The translations under genes were made by a program, and so were the position numbers. From Bacteroidota bacterium (GTDB lineage: Bacteria > Bacteroidota > Bacteroidia > CAIKAF01): DNA of 46,657 nucleotides. Below, one piece after another: positions 35,401-42,544 of the stretch (positions within the stretch are counted from its first letter, which is position 1; each line of letters begins with the position of its first letter). The stretch is taken from NCBI GenBank assembly GCA_023432985.1, contig JAEZEQ010000003.1:1-46657 (forward strand), read 5' to 3'. Under the pieces are notes generated by a model that saw nothing but the letters and a program-made list of their open reading frames with translations, did not search any database and was not told the DNA's origin.

Positions 35401-35559
35401 AATATAAAGGTTGTTTCAACAATTGGAGCAATTGTAATGCAACAAACTTCATTTTCTGAAAAGGTAACGGTTGATACTAAAAATTGGGAAAGTGGAATTT
35501 ATTTTGTTACTGTTTCAAACAAGGGGCTTACCATAACAGAAAAGTTAATTGTTAAGTGA
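32500..35559 (+). CDS. Large secreted T9SS adhesin-like protein with lectin-like and PKD domains
   Basis: 1,019 residues. Signal peptide to about SASAQ (residue 31). An N-terminal beta domain covers about 32-215. Ig-like units follow: about 215-310, about 315-395 (ITLTASGATTYAWSPASG) and about 395-485. A concanavalin-type, L-lectin-like domain covers about 505-730, with NVGADGIAYSFGND, GSKLRLSFDA and the closing DNVKIS. After it come another Ig-like unit (about 788-857), a PKD domain (about 860-930, with YNWSFGDGT) and a type A sorting domain (about 940-1019, with LQMYPNPATEQF and GIYFVTVSN). Export by type IX secretion and carbohydrate or surface binding are inferred. The gene is A/T-rich relative to its neighbours and stands alone. 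Confidence 0.85.
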   Translation: MIKTYTFIKSQLFAFVGFISILTFYSNASAQVIDVQVGTQTGTASLLPITSCFGYSYTQQIYLASDLVSSGMSGITQITAIRFYYASGPTGSSNNWTVYLGNSAKTSFESNSDWENISNLTQVFSGNITYPAAGNWMQITFSTPYLWDGTSNLVIAVDENQIGWNCSINWRKSDLGTNRGIYFRDDVTNPNPASPPSATGRVGYVPNIQFVGQLPVACAGAPAFTTILSSAGNTLCENDNTVLSLNNFTGNYFLSGLTYQWQSFDGTNWVDINGANSNTYEIHEIDSTSNYQIVIGCSNTGDETILAPILINVDPKPDVSIDIDSCVTCPSTPITLTASGATTYAWSPASGLSATNTASVNASPANSTVYTVTGTDANGCTATAQSAITTYASVKTDITTIPFYICEPNLPVSVEIITPPSVVGGIWEYRFLNADGTTEIQTWSSINTYNYTPTADSVYTFYGQLRNTACGTAVDSVEVKVVVGFGGDVSKVDYDCINLGGTINVMNAFGQVEIATLYDNAFVTASDSAGVAMTGAATISGGRLVLTPSATGSSGAASFNATGNLGINNSLNVSFSMTMDTPINVGADGIAYSFGNDVLTTAGSLQNGRGSKLRLSFDAIDNSGSNGNIKGAYLVYGWTSTVEYGPASNGVLAFNPNTSLWFDKTDVLINLSIDATGNATVTADGQVLFSNVQMPAAYMNADVSTWKHHFGAQTGAYAFRQAIDNVKISKESVFYGISQGTATTVPTNWQSNFTFTDLDPGIYHVWLAHDSTAACSKRIETIEILNTNPLVDLGADTTICAGESLTLDAGNPGSTYVWSGTNSVAQTLEVNSAGTYTVYATAANGCFGIGNINVIVNEAPTATGIYRQGVYPNFIFTVLNSVNADTYNWSFGDGTILTNAPATVSHYYTSDADVTVTASLTNECGSTTVSQNYADLSIASKELEGLQMYPNPATEQFTISLKGSTDANIKVVSTIGAIVMQQTSFSEKVTVDTKNWESGIYFVTVSNKGLTITEKLIVK

Positions 35560-35560
35560 T

Positions 35561-35594
35561 TGTTGGGAAATTGATAATGAATGGAAACCCAACA
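35561..35594 (+). terminator. Possible hairpin after the large T9SS gene
   Basis: TGTTGGG at 35561-35567 and CCCAACA at 35588-35594, a 7-bp stem with a 20-base loop immediately after the stop. No T tail, so its role is uncertain. Confidence 0.3.
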
Positions 35595-35677
35595 GCCTGA
35601 GTGGAAATTTGCTAGAACTTATGTAATACATAAATCACTTATAGGACTTTTGGAAAGTATGCAATAGCAATAAACAA

Positions 35678-36295
35678 TTACCTTTCATTTGCATGATATG
35701 GAATTCTATTCAAAATAGATCGTCCAAGCGTAATTTCATCGGCATATTCTAATTCGCCTCCAAAGCTTATTCCACGTGCAATACTGGTGATTTTCAAATC
35801 AGCATGTTGCATTTTTTTATACAAATAAAATCCTGTGGTATCTCCTTCGGGCGTACTGCTAAGGGCAAAAATTAATTCCTTAATCGGGTGTGATTTCAGG
35901 CGATTTAATAATTGATCTACGTTTAAATCGGAGGGACCTATGCCTTCCATGGGCGAAATTTTGCCTCCAAGTACATGATATAAGCCTCTATATTGTCCCG
36001 TATTTTCTATAGCAATCACATCCCGAATATCTTCAACTATACAAAGTATATTTGGATCTCTTGATTTGTCGGAACAGATGGAACATATTTCCAAATCGCT
36101 GATATTACAGCATAGTGTGCAGCGTTTCGTATTCATTTTCAGATCAACAAAAGCACGCGAAAATTGGATCACTTTTTCTTTATCCTGATCCAATAAATGT
36201 AAGGCCAAACGCATGGCTGTTTTTTTGCCGATACCCGGAAGAGAAGCCAATTCGCTTACTGCAGCATCGAGCCATTTTGAGGGAATATGATCCAT
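35678..36295 (-). CDS. recR: Recombination protein RecR
   Basis: 205 residues. Clamp-loading partner in RecF-pathway repair; forms a ring around DNA with RecO. Seen: the helix-hairpin-helix LASLPGIGKKTAMRLALHLL, a Cys4 zinc motif CTLCCNISDLEICSIC (near 57-72), and a Toprim domain with ILCIVEDIRDVIAIE and ALSSTPEGDTTGFYLYKK. All parts present. A -7 element ends five bases before the ATG. Confidence 0.97.
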   Translation of the reverse strand: MDHIPSKWLDAAVSELASLPGIGKKTAMRLALHLLDQDKEKVIQFSRAFVDLKMNTKRCTLCCNISDLEICSICSDKSRDPNILCIVEDIRDVIAIENTGQYRGLYHVLGGKISPMEGIGPSDLNVDQLLNRLKSHPIKELIFALSSTPEGDTTGFYLYKKMQHADLKITSIARGISFGGELEYADEITLGRSILNRIPYHANER

Positions 36296-36299
36296 AGGG

Positions 36300-36307
36300 C
36301 AAATATA
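36300..36307 (-). promoter_or_regulatory. Candidate -7 element of recR
   Basis: TATATTTG followed by CCCT and the ATG at 36295 on the minus strand. The start point would fall at the start codon, suggesting a leaderless mRNA. No good -33 element; read-through from yigZ is the alternative. Confidence 0.4.
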
Positions 36308-36313
36308 AGTTTT

Positions 36314-36904
36314 TTATGTAGGCTCATTTTCTTTTTCGCTTACTCCATAGGGTAGGTCAAACTGTTCGGAGAGAGGGAAGCTAACTTTCCAACAGATGAA
36401 TTGACCATAATCTTTGTGTAGGATCTCGCCTCTATGTTTTTTAAGCAAGCTTTGCATTTCGCCTTCCATTTTATAATCGAATAAAAATGTCCGACTTATT
36501 TTTTGTTCGCTTTCTTCCACACCGGCCATGTTCAGGGCTTCATCGCTCACCGTTTTATAAGCATGGATCAGTCCGCTCACCCCTAATTTCACTCCGCCGT
36601 AATAACGCACCACGGCCACTAATACGTCCCGTACGCGGTGACTAAAAATGCGGTTGAGTATGGGTTTACCGGCCGATCCCGAGGGTTCACCGTCATCACT
36701 GCTTTGGCCTTCATGATTATCGGCATAGAGATGCCATGCCGAACATACATGAACGGCCTGAGGGTGCAATTCGCGCAAATATTTAATCTTCTCCTTTACC
36801 TCCTCGGTAGAACGCACAACAAAGACATAGGCAATAAATTTACTCCCTTTTTCTTTGTATAAAGCCTCCGTTTCAGATGCAGGAAATCGGAGTAAATCGG
36901 ACAT
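36314..36904 (-). CDS. yigZ: YigZ/IMPACT-family protein
   Basis: 196 residues. Conserved cytosolic family related to eukaryotic IMPACT. N-terminal UPF0029 domain: SKFIAYVFVV, AWHLYADNHEGQSSDDGEPSGSAGKPIL-like region (about 56-83), VVRYYGGVKLGVSGLI (about 97-112). The C-terminal roughly 70 residues correspond to the DUF1949 half. The family is linked to translation or proline peptide metabolism, but a bacterial activity is not settled. It starts four bases after the sod stop, so they are co-transcribed. Confidence 0.93.
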   Translation of the reverse strand: MSDLLRFPASETEALYKEKGSKFIAYVFVVRSTEEVKEKIKYLRELHPQAVHVCSAWHLYADNHEGQSSDDGEPSGSAGKPILNRIFSHRVRDVLVAVVRYYGGVKLGVSGLIHAYKTVSDEALNMAGVEESEQKISRTFLFDYKMEGEMQSLLKKHRGEILHKDYGQFICWKVSFPLSEQFDLPYGVSEKENEPT

Positions 36905-36908
36905 GAAA

Positions 36909-37622
36909 TCAGGAATTAAAATGCACTTCCGCTTGATCCCAATTGAGTATAGACCAAAAATTGTCTATATAATCGGCTCTTTTATTCTGATATTTTAAAT
37001 AATAGGCATGTTCCCATACATCAATTCCAATAATGGGCTTGCCTGCATTTTTGAACATGTGTGGATTGTCTTGATTGGCTGTAGATATAATCTTTAAGGA
37101 ATTGTCTTCCATTTTCACCAACCATGCCCAACCGCTGCCAAAGCGAGCTAGGGCTTCTTTTTTAAAGGCGGTTTTGAATTCGGCCAAGCTGCCAAACTCT
37201 TTTTCCAACGCATTTTTCAAGTTGCCTATAGGCATATTTTCGTCGCGACCCGGTCTCAGAATTTGCCAGAAAAAAGTATGATTCCAATGTCCGCCCGCAT
37301 TATTGCGCACAGAGGCCGGATATCTTTCCATTTCTTTAAAAACCTCCAATAAATTATCGGCAAAATGCTTTTCGCCCTTAATGGCATTATTGAGGTTGTT
37401 TACATAGCCTGCATGATGCTTGCTATGGTGTATTTCCATAGTCATCTTATCGATAAAAGGTTCCAATGCATCGTATGAATAGGGTAAGTCAGGTAATTTG
37501 AAAGTGGGAATATGATCTTCTGCCTGCCAAATTCCGGAAGCTATTCCGCTTCCCGATACTGTAGCTAATCCCAGACCCAGTAAGGAGCCTTTTTTCAGAA
37601 AATCGCGTCTTGAATTTTTCAT
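36909..37622 (-). CDS. sodA: Tat-exported Mn-type superoxide dismutase
   Basis: 237 residues. Converts superoxide to oxygen and hydrogen peroxide. The first 31 residues are a twin-arginine signal: SRRDFLKKG, then a hydrophobic core, so the enzyme should be exported folded. The mature part is a full Fe/Mn SOD. Metal ligands by alignment to E. coli SodA: His65 (EIHHSKHH), His115 (GGHWNHTFFW), Asp201 and His205 (DVWEHAYY). Gly-Gly-His before the second ligand and Gln184 in STANQDNP point to the manganese type. It heads a minus-strand run with yigZ and recR, divergent from ccmB. Metal use is inferred from residues only. Confidence 0.95.
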   Translation of the reverse strand: MKNSRRDFLKKGSLLGLGLATVSGSGIASGIWQAEDHIPTFKLPDLPYSYDALEPFIDKMTMEIHHSKHHAGYVNNLNNAIKGEKHFADNLLEVFKEMERYPASVRNNAGGHWNHTFFWQILRPGRDENMPIGNLKNALEKEFGSLAEFKTAFKKEALARFGSGWAWLVKMEDNSLKIISTANQDNPHMFKNAGKPIIGIDVWEHAYYLKYQNKRADYIDNFWSILNWDQAEVHFNS

Positions 37623-37707
37623 ATACTAGTATTTTAAGAAAATTATAAGATGTGAAGTTATGAAATTTCTAAGGAATAGCGCACTTTTGTAAAAAAATAA
37701 CGAAACA

Positions 37708-38364
37708 TTGACTCAACGCATTCTCTTTTTATTTCTTAAAGATGCCCGTTTGGAACTGCGCAGCAAAACAGCATTGGCAACGCTGTTTATGTATGCACTT
37801 GCATCCGTTTTTAGTATATACATGGCTATAGGAGAACCGGAGAATGAATGGGTTTGGAATGCTTTATTTTGGATTTCTATGATTTATTGCAGTGTACATT
37901 CGGTTATGCGATTGTTTTACAATGAAACCCATTCCATGCGCTTGTATTATTATCAAATTGCCGATCCACACGAGATTATTTTTTCGAAACTCTTATATGG
38001 CCTGGTTTTCAACACCCTGTTATGGTTGGTTACTTTTGGCGCATTTGCATTATTTTTGGGTAGTATGGTACAAAACTATCCTTTATTTATACTGGTTTCC
38101 TTGCTGAGCATTTGGGGCATGAGCAGCATACTAACATTGATTTCGGCCATAGCCGCACAAACAAATAATGCAGCCGGCATATTGCCCGTACTGGCCTTCC
38201 CGGTATTATTACCCCTTTTTCTTTCTGCCATCAATGCAACTATGTCGGCCTTATCAGGCGATAGTCTCAGCAGTCAACTTCCCAATCTTATTGTCTTAAG
38301 CTTATTTAATATTGTGAGTTGGTTACTTTCTTACTTGTTATTTCCTTATCTTTGGCGCAACTAA
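37708..38364 (+). CDS. ccmB: Haem exporter subunit CcmB
   Basis: 218 residues, starting at TTG; no ATG gives a family-like N-terminus (TQRILFLFLKDARLELRSK). Six membrane helices. CcmB is the membrane part of the CcmAB transporter that drives release of haem-loaded CcmE in system I cytochrome c maturation. Seen: the amphipathic N-terminus, GSMVQNYPLFILVSLLSIWGMSS-like middle and NNAAGILPVLAFPVLLPLFLS typical of the family. The ATPase gene ccmA is not in this window. First gene of ccmB-C-D-E-F. Confidence 0.9.
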   Translation: MTQRILFLFLKDARLELRSKTALATLFMYALASVFSIYMAIGEPENEWVWNALFWISMIYCSVHSVMRLFYNETHSMRLYYYQIADPHEIIFSKLLYGLVFNTLLWLVTFGAFALFLGSMVQNYPLFILVSLLSIWGMSSILTLISAIAAQTNNAAGILPVLAFPVLLPLFLSAINATMSALSGDSLSSQLPNLIVLSLFNIVSWLLSYLLFPYLWRN

Positions 38365-38382
38365 AAAGGGTGGATTAAAAGC

Positions 38383-39057
38383 ATGAAATTTTTACTCAAA
38401 AACGGATATAAAATACTTGGAATTCTCATCCTGCTTTATGCAATTCCCATGGCCTGGATAGGTGAGGTATCGGTTCAGGTTATCTTGCACGAAACCATTC
38501 GAAATTTATATTGGCATGTAGTTATGTGGTTCGTTATGATCATCTTATTCGGGGTGTCTGTATATTTTTCTGTTTCTTACCTGCAAAATCCAAGTCCACA
38601 AAAAGATCAATATGCCCTTTCTTTTGCGCATACGGGTATGGCCTTTGGTTTTATTGGAATCGTCACCGGTATGATCTGGGCACAGTTTACCTGGGGCGCA
38701 CCGTGGACGAATGATGCTAAACTCAATGGAAGTGCTGCCAGTCTCCTTATTTATATGGCCTATTTTTTATTGAGAAATTCCATAGTGGATGAACGCAAAA
38801 AACTGGTTAGCTCTGCTGTCTACAATATATTTGCCTTTATTATGCTGCTGGTTCTGGTTGGAATTATGCCCCGTATAATGCCCTCTTTGCATCCGGGAAA
38901 TGGAGGCAATCCGGGTTTCGGAAATTACGACGACCTGCAAGGATCTATGGCTATTGTGTTTAGACCTGCCGTTCTGGGTTGGACATGCATAGGGGTTTGG
39001 ATAGCCCTTTTGTTGGTGAGAATTAAAAAACTTCAAAGTAAATTAGATACATGGTAA
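38383..39057 (+). CDS. ccmC: Haem-handling protein CcmC
   Basis: 224 residues, six membrane helices. CcmC attaches haem to CcmE. Seen: a conserved His in RNLYWHVVMW (near 44), the tryptophan-rich motif in a reduced form WGAPWTNDAKLN (near 104-115) and the second conserved His in SLHPGN (near 169). The usual WxWD is WTND here. It starts 18 bases after ccmB, and its end overlaps the next gene by seven bases. Confidence 0.9.
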   Translation: MKFLLKNGYKILGILILLYAIPMAWIGEVSVQVILHETIRNLYWHVVMWFVMIILFGVSVYFSVSYLQNPSPQKDQYALSFAHTGMAFGFIGIVTGMIWAQFTWGAPWTNDAKLNGSAASLLIYMAYFLLRNSIVDERKKLVSSAVYNIFAFIMLLVLVGIMPRIMPSLHPGNGGNPGFGNYDDLQGSMAIVFRPAVLGWTCIGVWIALLLVRIKKLQSKLDTW

Positions 39058-39503
39058 CAAAAGCTTGGACAATAAGTATAGTTCTGTTTTTTGCACTGAC
39101 GCAATTGCATGCTACAAGAGACACACTTGTAAACCTTAACAGCGCTTTGGGCGGAATAAGCGGCGTGAAATTGTCTTCGGCGGGACTTCCCGAAGGGATT
39201 CAATTATCCGAAAATGGAATCATTAGCGCCGATACAGCTTTAGAAAAAGCTCTTTATACATTCGAATTAATCGCCCTCAGTCCCGACGAAAGTCACTACG
39301 TTGTTCAGGTGAAATACGATACCAAAGTATTTCCGAACAAAATATACATTCATTCAGATAAAATCGACATGGCCAACGGATTGCGCGCCAATGGGATGAT
39401 TTGGGTCGTGGTTGCGGTATCATTAATGGTATTTAGTGGACTGATCATTTATTTGGTACTGCTTGATAGAAAAATAAACAAATTGGAAAAAATACATACA
39501 TGA
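39051..39503 (+). CDS. ccmD: CcmD-family protein with N-terminal Ig-like extension
   Basis: 150 residues. Signal peptide to about LHAT (residue 22). Residues about 25-90 form a small beta domain with LPEGIQLSENGIIS followed by YTFELIALSPDES, very like the putative-Ig (He_PIG-type) repeat of secreted proteins. Residues about 105-147 match the CcmD family of Bacteroidota: ANGMIWVVVAVSLMVFSG, one membrane helix, then LLDRKINKLEK. CcmD normally stabilises the CcmC-CcmE complex and is short (about 45-100 residues). The Ig-like part would project into the periplasm. It overlaps ccmC by seven bases and ccmE by four. Confidence 0.75.
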   Translation: MVTKAWTISIVLFFALTQLHATRDTLVNLNSALGGISGVKLSSAGLPEGIQLSENGIISADTALEKALYTFELIALSPDESHYVVQVKYDTKVFPNKIYIHSDKIDMANGLRANGMIWVVVAVSLMVFSGLIIYLVLLDRKINKLEKIHT

Positions 39504-39904
39504 AAAAGTTTTATATAATTCTGGTTTTGACCCTTATTGCTGCAGGAGGTATTATTGTGTATACCCTCAATAATGCTGGCTCCTATGCTTCATTTACAGA
39601 CGCTATTGAAAAGCCCAATCGGGAACACAGAGTGTCGGGACAGTTGAATCTTGAAAAAGAAATCATGTACAATCCCCAGGAAAATGCCAATTTATTTTCA
39701 TTTTATATGATCGATAAAATAGATGGCAGGGAATGTAAGGTGTATTTTAATGGAGCAAAACCACAAGATTTCGAACGTTCGGAAGAAGTGGTTATCACCG
39801 GTAAAATGAAAGGGGATGCCTTTTACGCCACAAAAATTTTAATGAAATGCCCTTCTAAATACAACGACTCTTCGGAAATTACAGAAATTACAGCAACATC
39901 ATAA
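39500..39904 (+). CDS. ccmE: Haem chaperone CcmE, CXXXY variant
   Basis: 134 residues. One N-terminal membrane helix (about 4-22), then the OB-fold periplasmic domain. CcmE binds haem covalently and carries it from CcmC to CcmF. The classical ligand motif is HxxxY; here it is Cys117-Pro-Ser-Lys-Tyr121 (KCPSKYN). The CxxxY form defines the variant system I known from archaea and some bacteria, which lacks CcmH. A second Cys sits at position 79. It overlaps ccmD by ATGA and precedes ccmF by nine bases. Confidence 0.93.
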   Translation: MKKFYIILVLTLIAAGGIIVYTLNNAGSYASFTDAIEKPNREHRVSGQLNLEKEIMYNPQENANLFSFYMIDKIDGRECKVYFNGAKPQDFERSEEVVITGKMKGDAFYATKILMKCPSKYNDSSEITEITATS

Positions 39905-39913
39905 CAGGTTTTC

Positions 39914-42544
39914 ATGGAACAAATTTCGTATATAGGTGAAAACCTATGGGCTCAATATTTGGGCAATGCTTTTATTGCCTCAGCGCTTAGCTTTTCTATA
40001 CTCGGCGCATTATTTTACTTCCTCGCCATTCGAAAAACAGAAGAAGCTGTATTTTGGAATAAATGGGGCCGACTTTCTTTTAGAATACATGCTATAAGTG
40101 TAATCGGGATTGGGGCTTTATTGTTATACTTATTGTTTACCCAACGATTCGAATTTTATTATGTTTGGTTTCATAGCAATACAGCCATGGAACCCAAGTA
40201 TATTCTTTCCTGTCTTTGGGAAGGGCAGGAGGGAAGTTTCTGGCTCTGGATGTTTTGGCATGCCATACTGGGCCTTATCCTACAGTTTACCGCTAAATCC
40301 TGGGAAGCACCTGTTTTATTTGTTGTAAGTCTTGTGCAAATTTTCCTGGTTTTGATGATAGTAGGTATCGTTATTGAACCGCTTGATTTACGTATAGGCC
40401 TAAATCCATTTATACTTTTGCGCGAGCAGGAAGACATGCGTTTTATGCCATTTTTGCAAGCGGCAGATTATGCATCACGCATAGACGGAAGGGGATTGAA
40501 TCCGCTCCTTATGAATTATTGGATGACTATACATCCACCTACCTTATTTTTAGGCTTTGCTTCGACACTGATTCCATTTGCATACGCATTGGGGGCTTTA
40601 TTGAAAAAAGATTATAACGGATGGCTAAAGCCTGCCTTGCCTTGGGCCGCTTTCGGAGTTGGAATATTAGGCTGGGGCATATTGATGGGTGGTGCCTGGG
40701 CCTATGAATCGCTCAGTTTTGGCGGATTTTGGGCATGGGACCCGGTGGAAAATGCATCCCTGGTGCCTTGGCTAACCCTGGTTGCTGGTATGCACCTTAT
40801 GCTTATATATCGCAATAAGGGCACCTCGCTTTTTATGGCCTTTTTTCTTATAATCATCAGCTTTCAATTCGTACTCTGGTCTACATATCTCACCCGATCG
40901 GGCGTATTGGGCGAAACTTCGGTACATGCATTTACGGGATTAGGGATGACAGGACAATTGCTTTCATTTGTATTTTTCTTTGCATGGCTTCCACCTCTCT
41001 TATTCTGTATAGATAAAAAAAGCCGCTTTTATTACCTGGCCATTTCGGTAATGACCTTTTTGGCCATACTTTTGTTCGGACTAAACAGCTATACCTTCTC
41101 AGCCGTGTTCCTGGTGCTTTTGTTTGGATTCGGACTCTCCGTATTCAATGCCAAAAAACATTTCCCATCAACAGTTCAGGAAGAAGCCATTTTATCGAAA
41201 GAATTTATCCTATTTGTAGGCGCAATTATTCTCTTTTTATCGGGAATTTTTATCATTTTCAGTACGAGTATTCCCGCTTTTTCCAAATTCTTCGAACGCA
41301 TTCCTGCCATAGCCCGATTCTTCCAGAATATGACCACGCCCGATATAGCCTTTTATAATTCGGTTTCCATTTGGTTTGCTTTCGGCATATTAATCTTAAT
41401 GGGAGTAGGGCAGTATATGCGCTATAAAGAAACGCCCCTTTCTGTTTTCCTGAAACAGGTAATTCCGGGTTTACTGATTTCGTTAGTGATAACGGCATTG
41501 ATTTCCATTTTTAGTACGCATTTTCTGCAAAGATTCGATTATTCATTCCTGTTTTTTACCGGAATATTTGCCGTGATATTGAATGTAGATTACTTGCGTC
41601 AAGTTTTGAAAACGAAATGGTTGCATTATGGATCTTCCATAGCGCATGTGGGATTCGGATTCGTTATGTTGGGTTCCCTTTTGTCGGCAGGACACAAAAA
41701 AGTAATCAGCGAAAACTCAGCTTCTATAATTAAGTTGGACCGACTGAATGCCGATTTTCAGAATAATGAAAATATACTCTTGCATAAAGGCGATACCATA
41801 CCAATGGGCGACTATTTGGTTGCTTACCAAAGAGACAGCGTGGTAGGTAAAGATGTCTATTTTGTGGTCGATTATTATAAAGCCAAAGACGGGCGTTACG
41901 AATTTCAGTTCGAGCTCTCCCCGAAAATTCAGACCAATCCCCGTTTTGGGAATGTGGCCGAACCCTCTACACAACATTTCTGGAATTATGATATCTATAC
42001 CTATACTCCGTATGCCGATATGGAAAAGGTAAGTAAACTGTTGAACCCGGAAGATAAAGACAGTTTGGCTACCGATCCGGTACGCAATGTGGGTACATTC
42101 GAAATCCAGGAAGGCGATACGATATATTGGGCAACGGCCTATTTTGTGTTTAATAAATTGCGTCCAATGGCTCCTCTCGATACCATAGACGGCATAAACG
42201 ACAGTACGAAAATAGATTTGCAGGGCGATTTTATGCTCACCGATTTGAACGGCAAGCAAAGAGTGATGAGTCCGGGCTTATCCATTAGCATGAGCGGTAT
42301 TCAGACCTATCCGGCTATGGATGGAGAAACGGGATTGAAAATTGAACTGACCAATATAAATCCCGATAAAAGAAATGTAGAAATCGTGTTGTACGAAGTA
42401 CAAGCTCAGGATTCGAAAGATTATGTCATCATGCAAGCCATCGTTTTTCCATATATAAACATACTTTGGCTGGGCTGTATATTGCTGGGATTAGGAAGCT
42501 TTTTGGCCATGTGGAATAGATTTAAAGAAGCAGCTAAAAAATGA
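39914..42544 (+). CDS. ccmF: Cytochrome c haem lyase CcmF/CcsA-type
   Basis: 876 residues, longer than E. coli CcmF (647). Multi-pass membrane protein that joins haem from CcmE to apocytochromes. Seen: LSCLWEGQEGSFWLWMFWH, IHPPTLFLGFA (His near 200), the tryptophan-rich motif GGAWAYESLSFGGFWAWDPVENAS (about 257-280) in two parts, and a large soluble domain about 595-850 before a final membrane helix. The added length is mostly this periplasmic domain, typical for Bacteroidota. Its stop overlaps the DUF2520 gene as ATGA. Confidence 0.93.
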   Translation: MEQISYIGENLWAQYLGNAFIASALSFSILGALFYFLAIRKTEEAVFWNKWGRLSFRIHAISVIGIGALLLYLLFTQRFEFYYVWFHSNTAMEPKYILSCLWEGQEGSFWLWMFWHAILGLILQFTAKSWEAPVLFVVSLVQIFLVLMIVGIVIEPLDLRIGLNPFILLREQEDMRFMPFLQAADYASRIDGRGLNPLLMNYWMTIHPPTLFLGFASTLIPFAYALGALLKKDYNGWLKPALPWAAFGVGILGWGILMGGAWAYESLSFGGFWAWDPVENASLVPWLTLVAGMHLMLIYRNKGTSLFMAFFLIIISFQFVLWSTYLTRSGVLGETSVHAFTGLGMTGQLLSFVFFFAWLPPLLFCIDKKSRFYYLAISVMTFLAILLFGLNSYTFSAVFLVLLFGFGLSVFNAKKHFPSTVQEEAILSKEFILFVGAIILFLSGIFIIFSTSIPAFSKFFERIPAIARFFQNMTTPDIAFYNSVSIWFAFGILILMGVGQYMRYKETPLSVFLKQVIPGLLISLVITALISIFSTHFLQRFDYSFLFFTGIFAVILNVDYLRQVLKTKWLHYGSSIAHVGFGFVMLGSLLSAGHKKVISENSASIIKLDRLNADFQNNENILLHKGDTIPMGDYLVAYQRDSVVGKDVYFVVDYYKAKDGRYEFQFELSPKIQTNPRFGNVAEPSTQHFWNYDIYTYTPYADMEKVSKLLNPEDKDSLATDPVRNVGTFEIQEGDTIYWATAYFVFNKLRPMAPLDTIDGINDSTKIDLQGDFMLTDLNGKQRVMSPGLSISMSGIQTYPAMDGETGLKIELTNINPDKRNVEIVLYEVQAQDSKDYVIMQAIVFPYINILWLGCILLGLGSFLAMWNRFKEAAKK

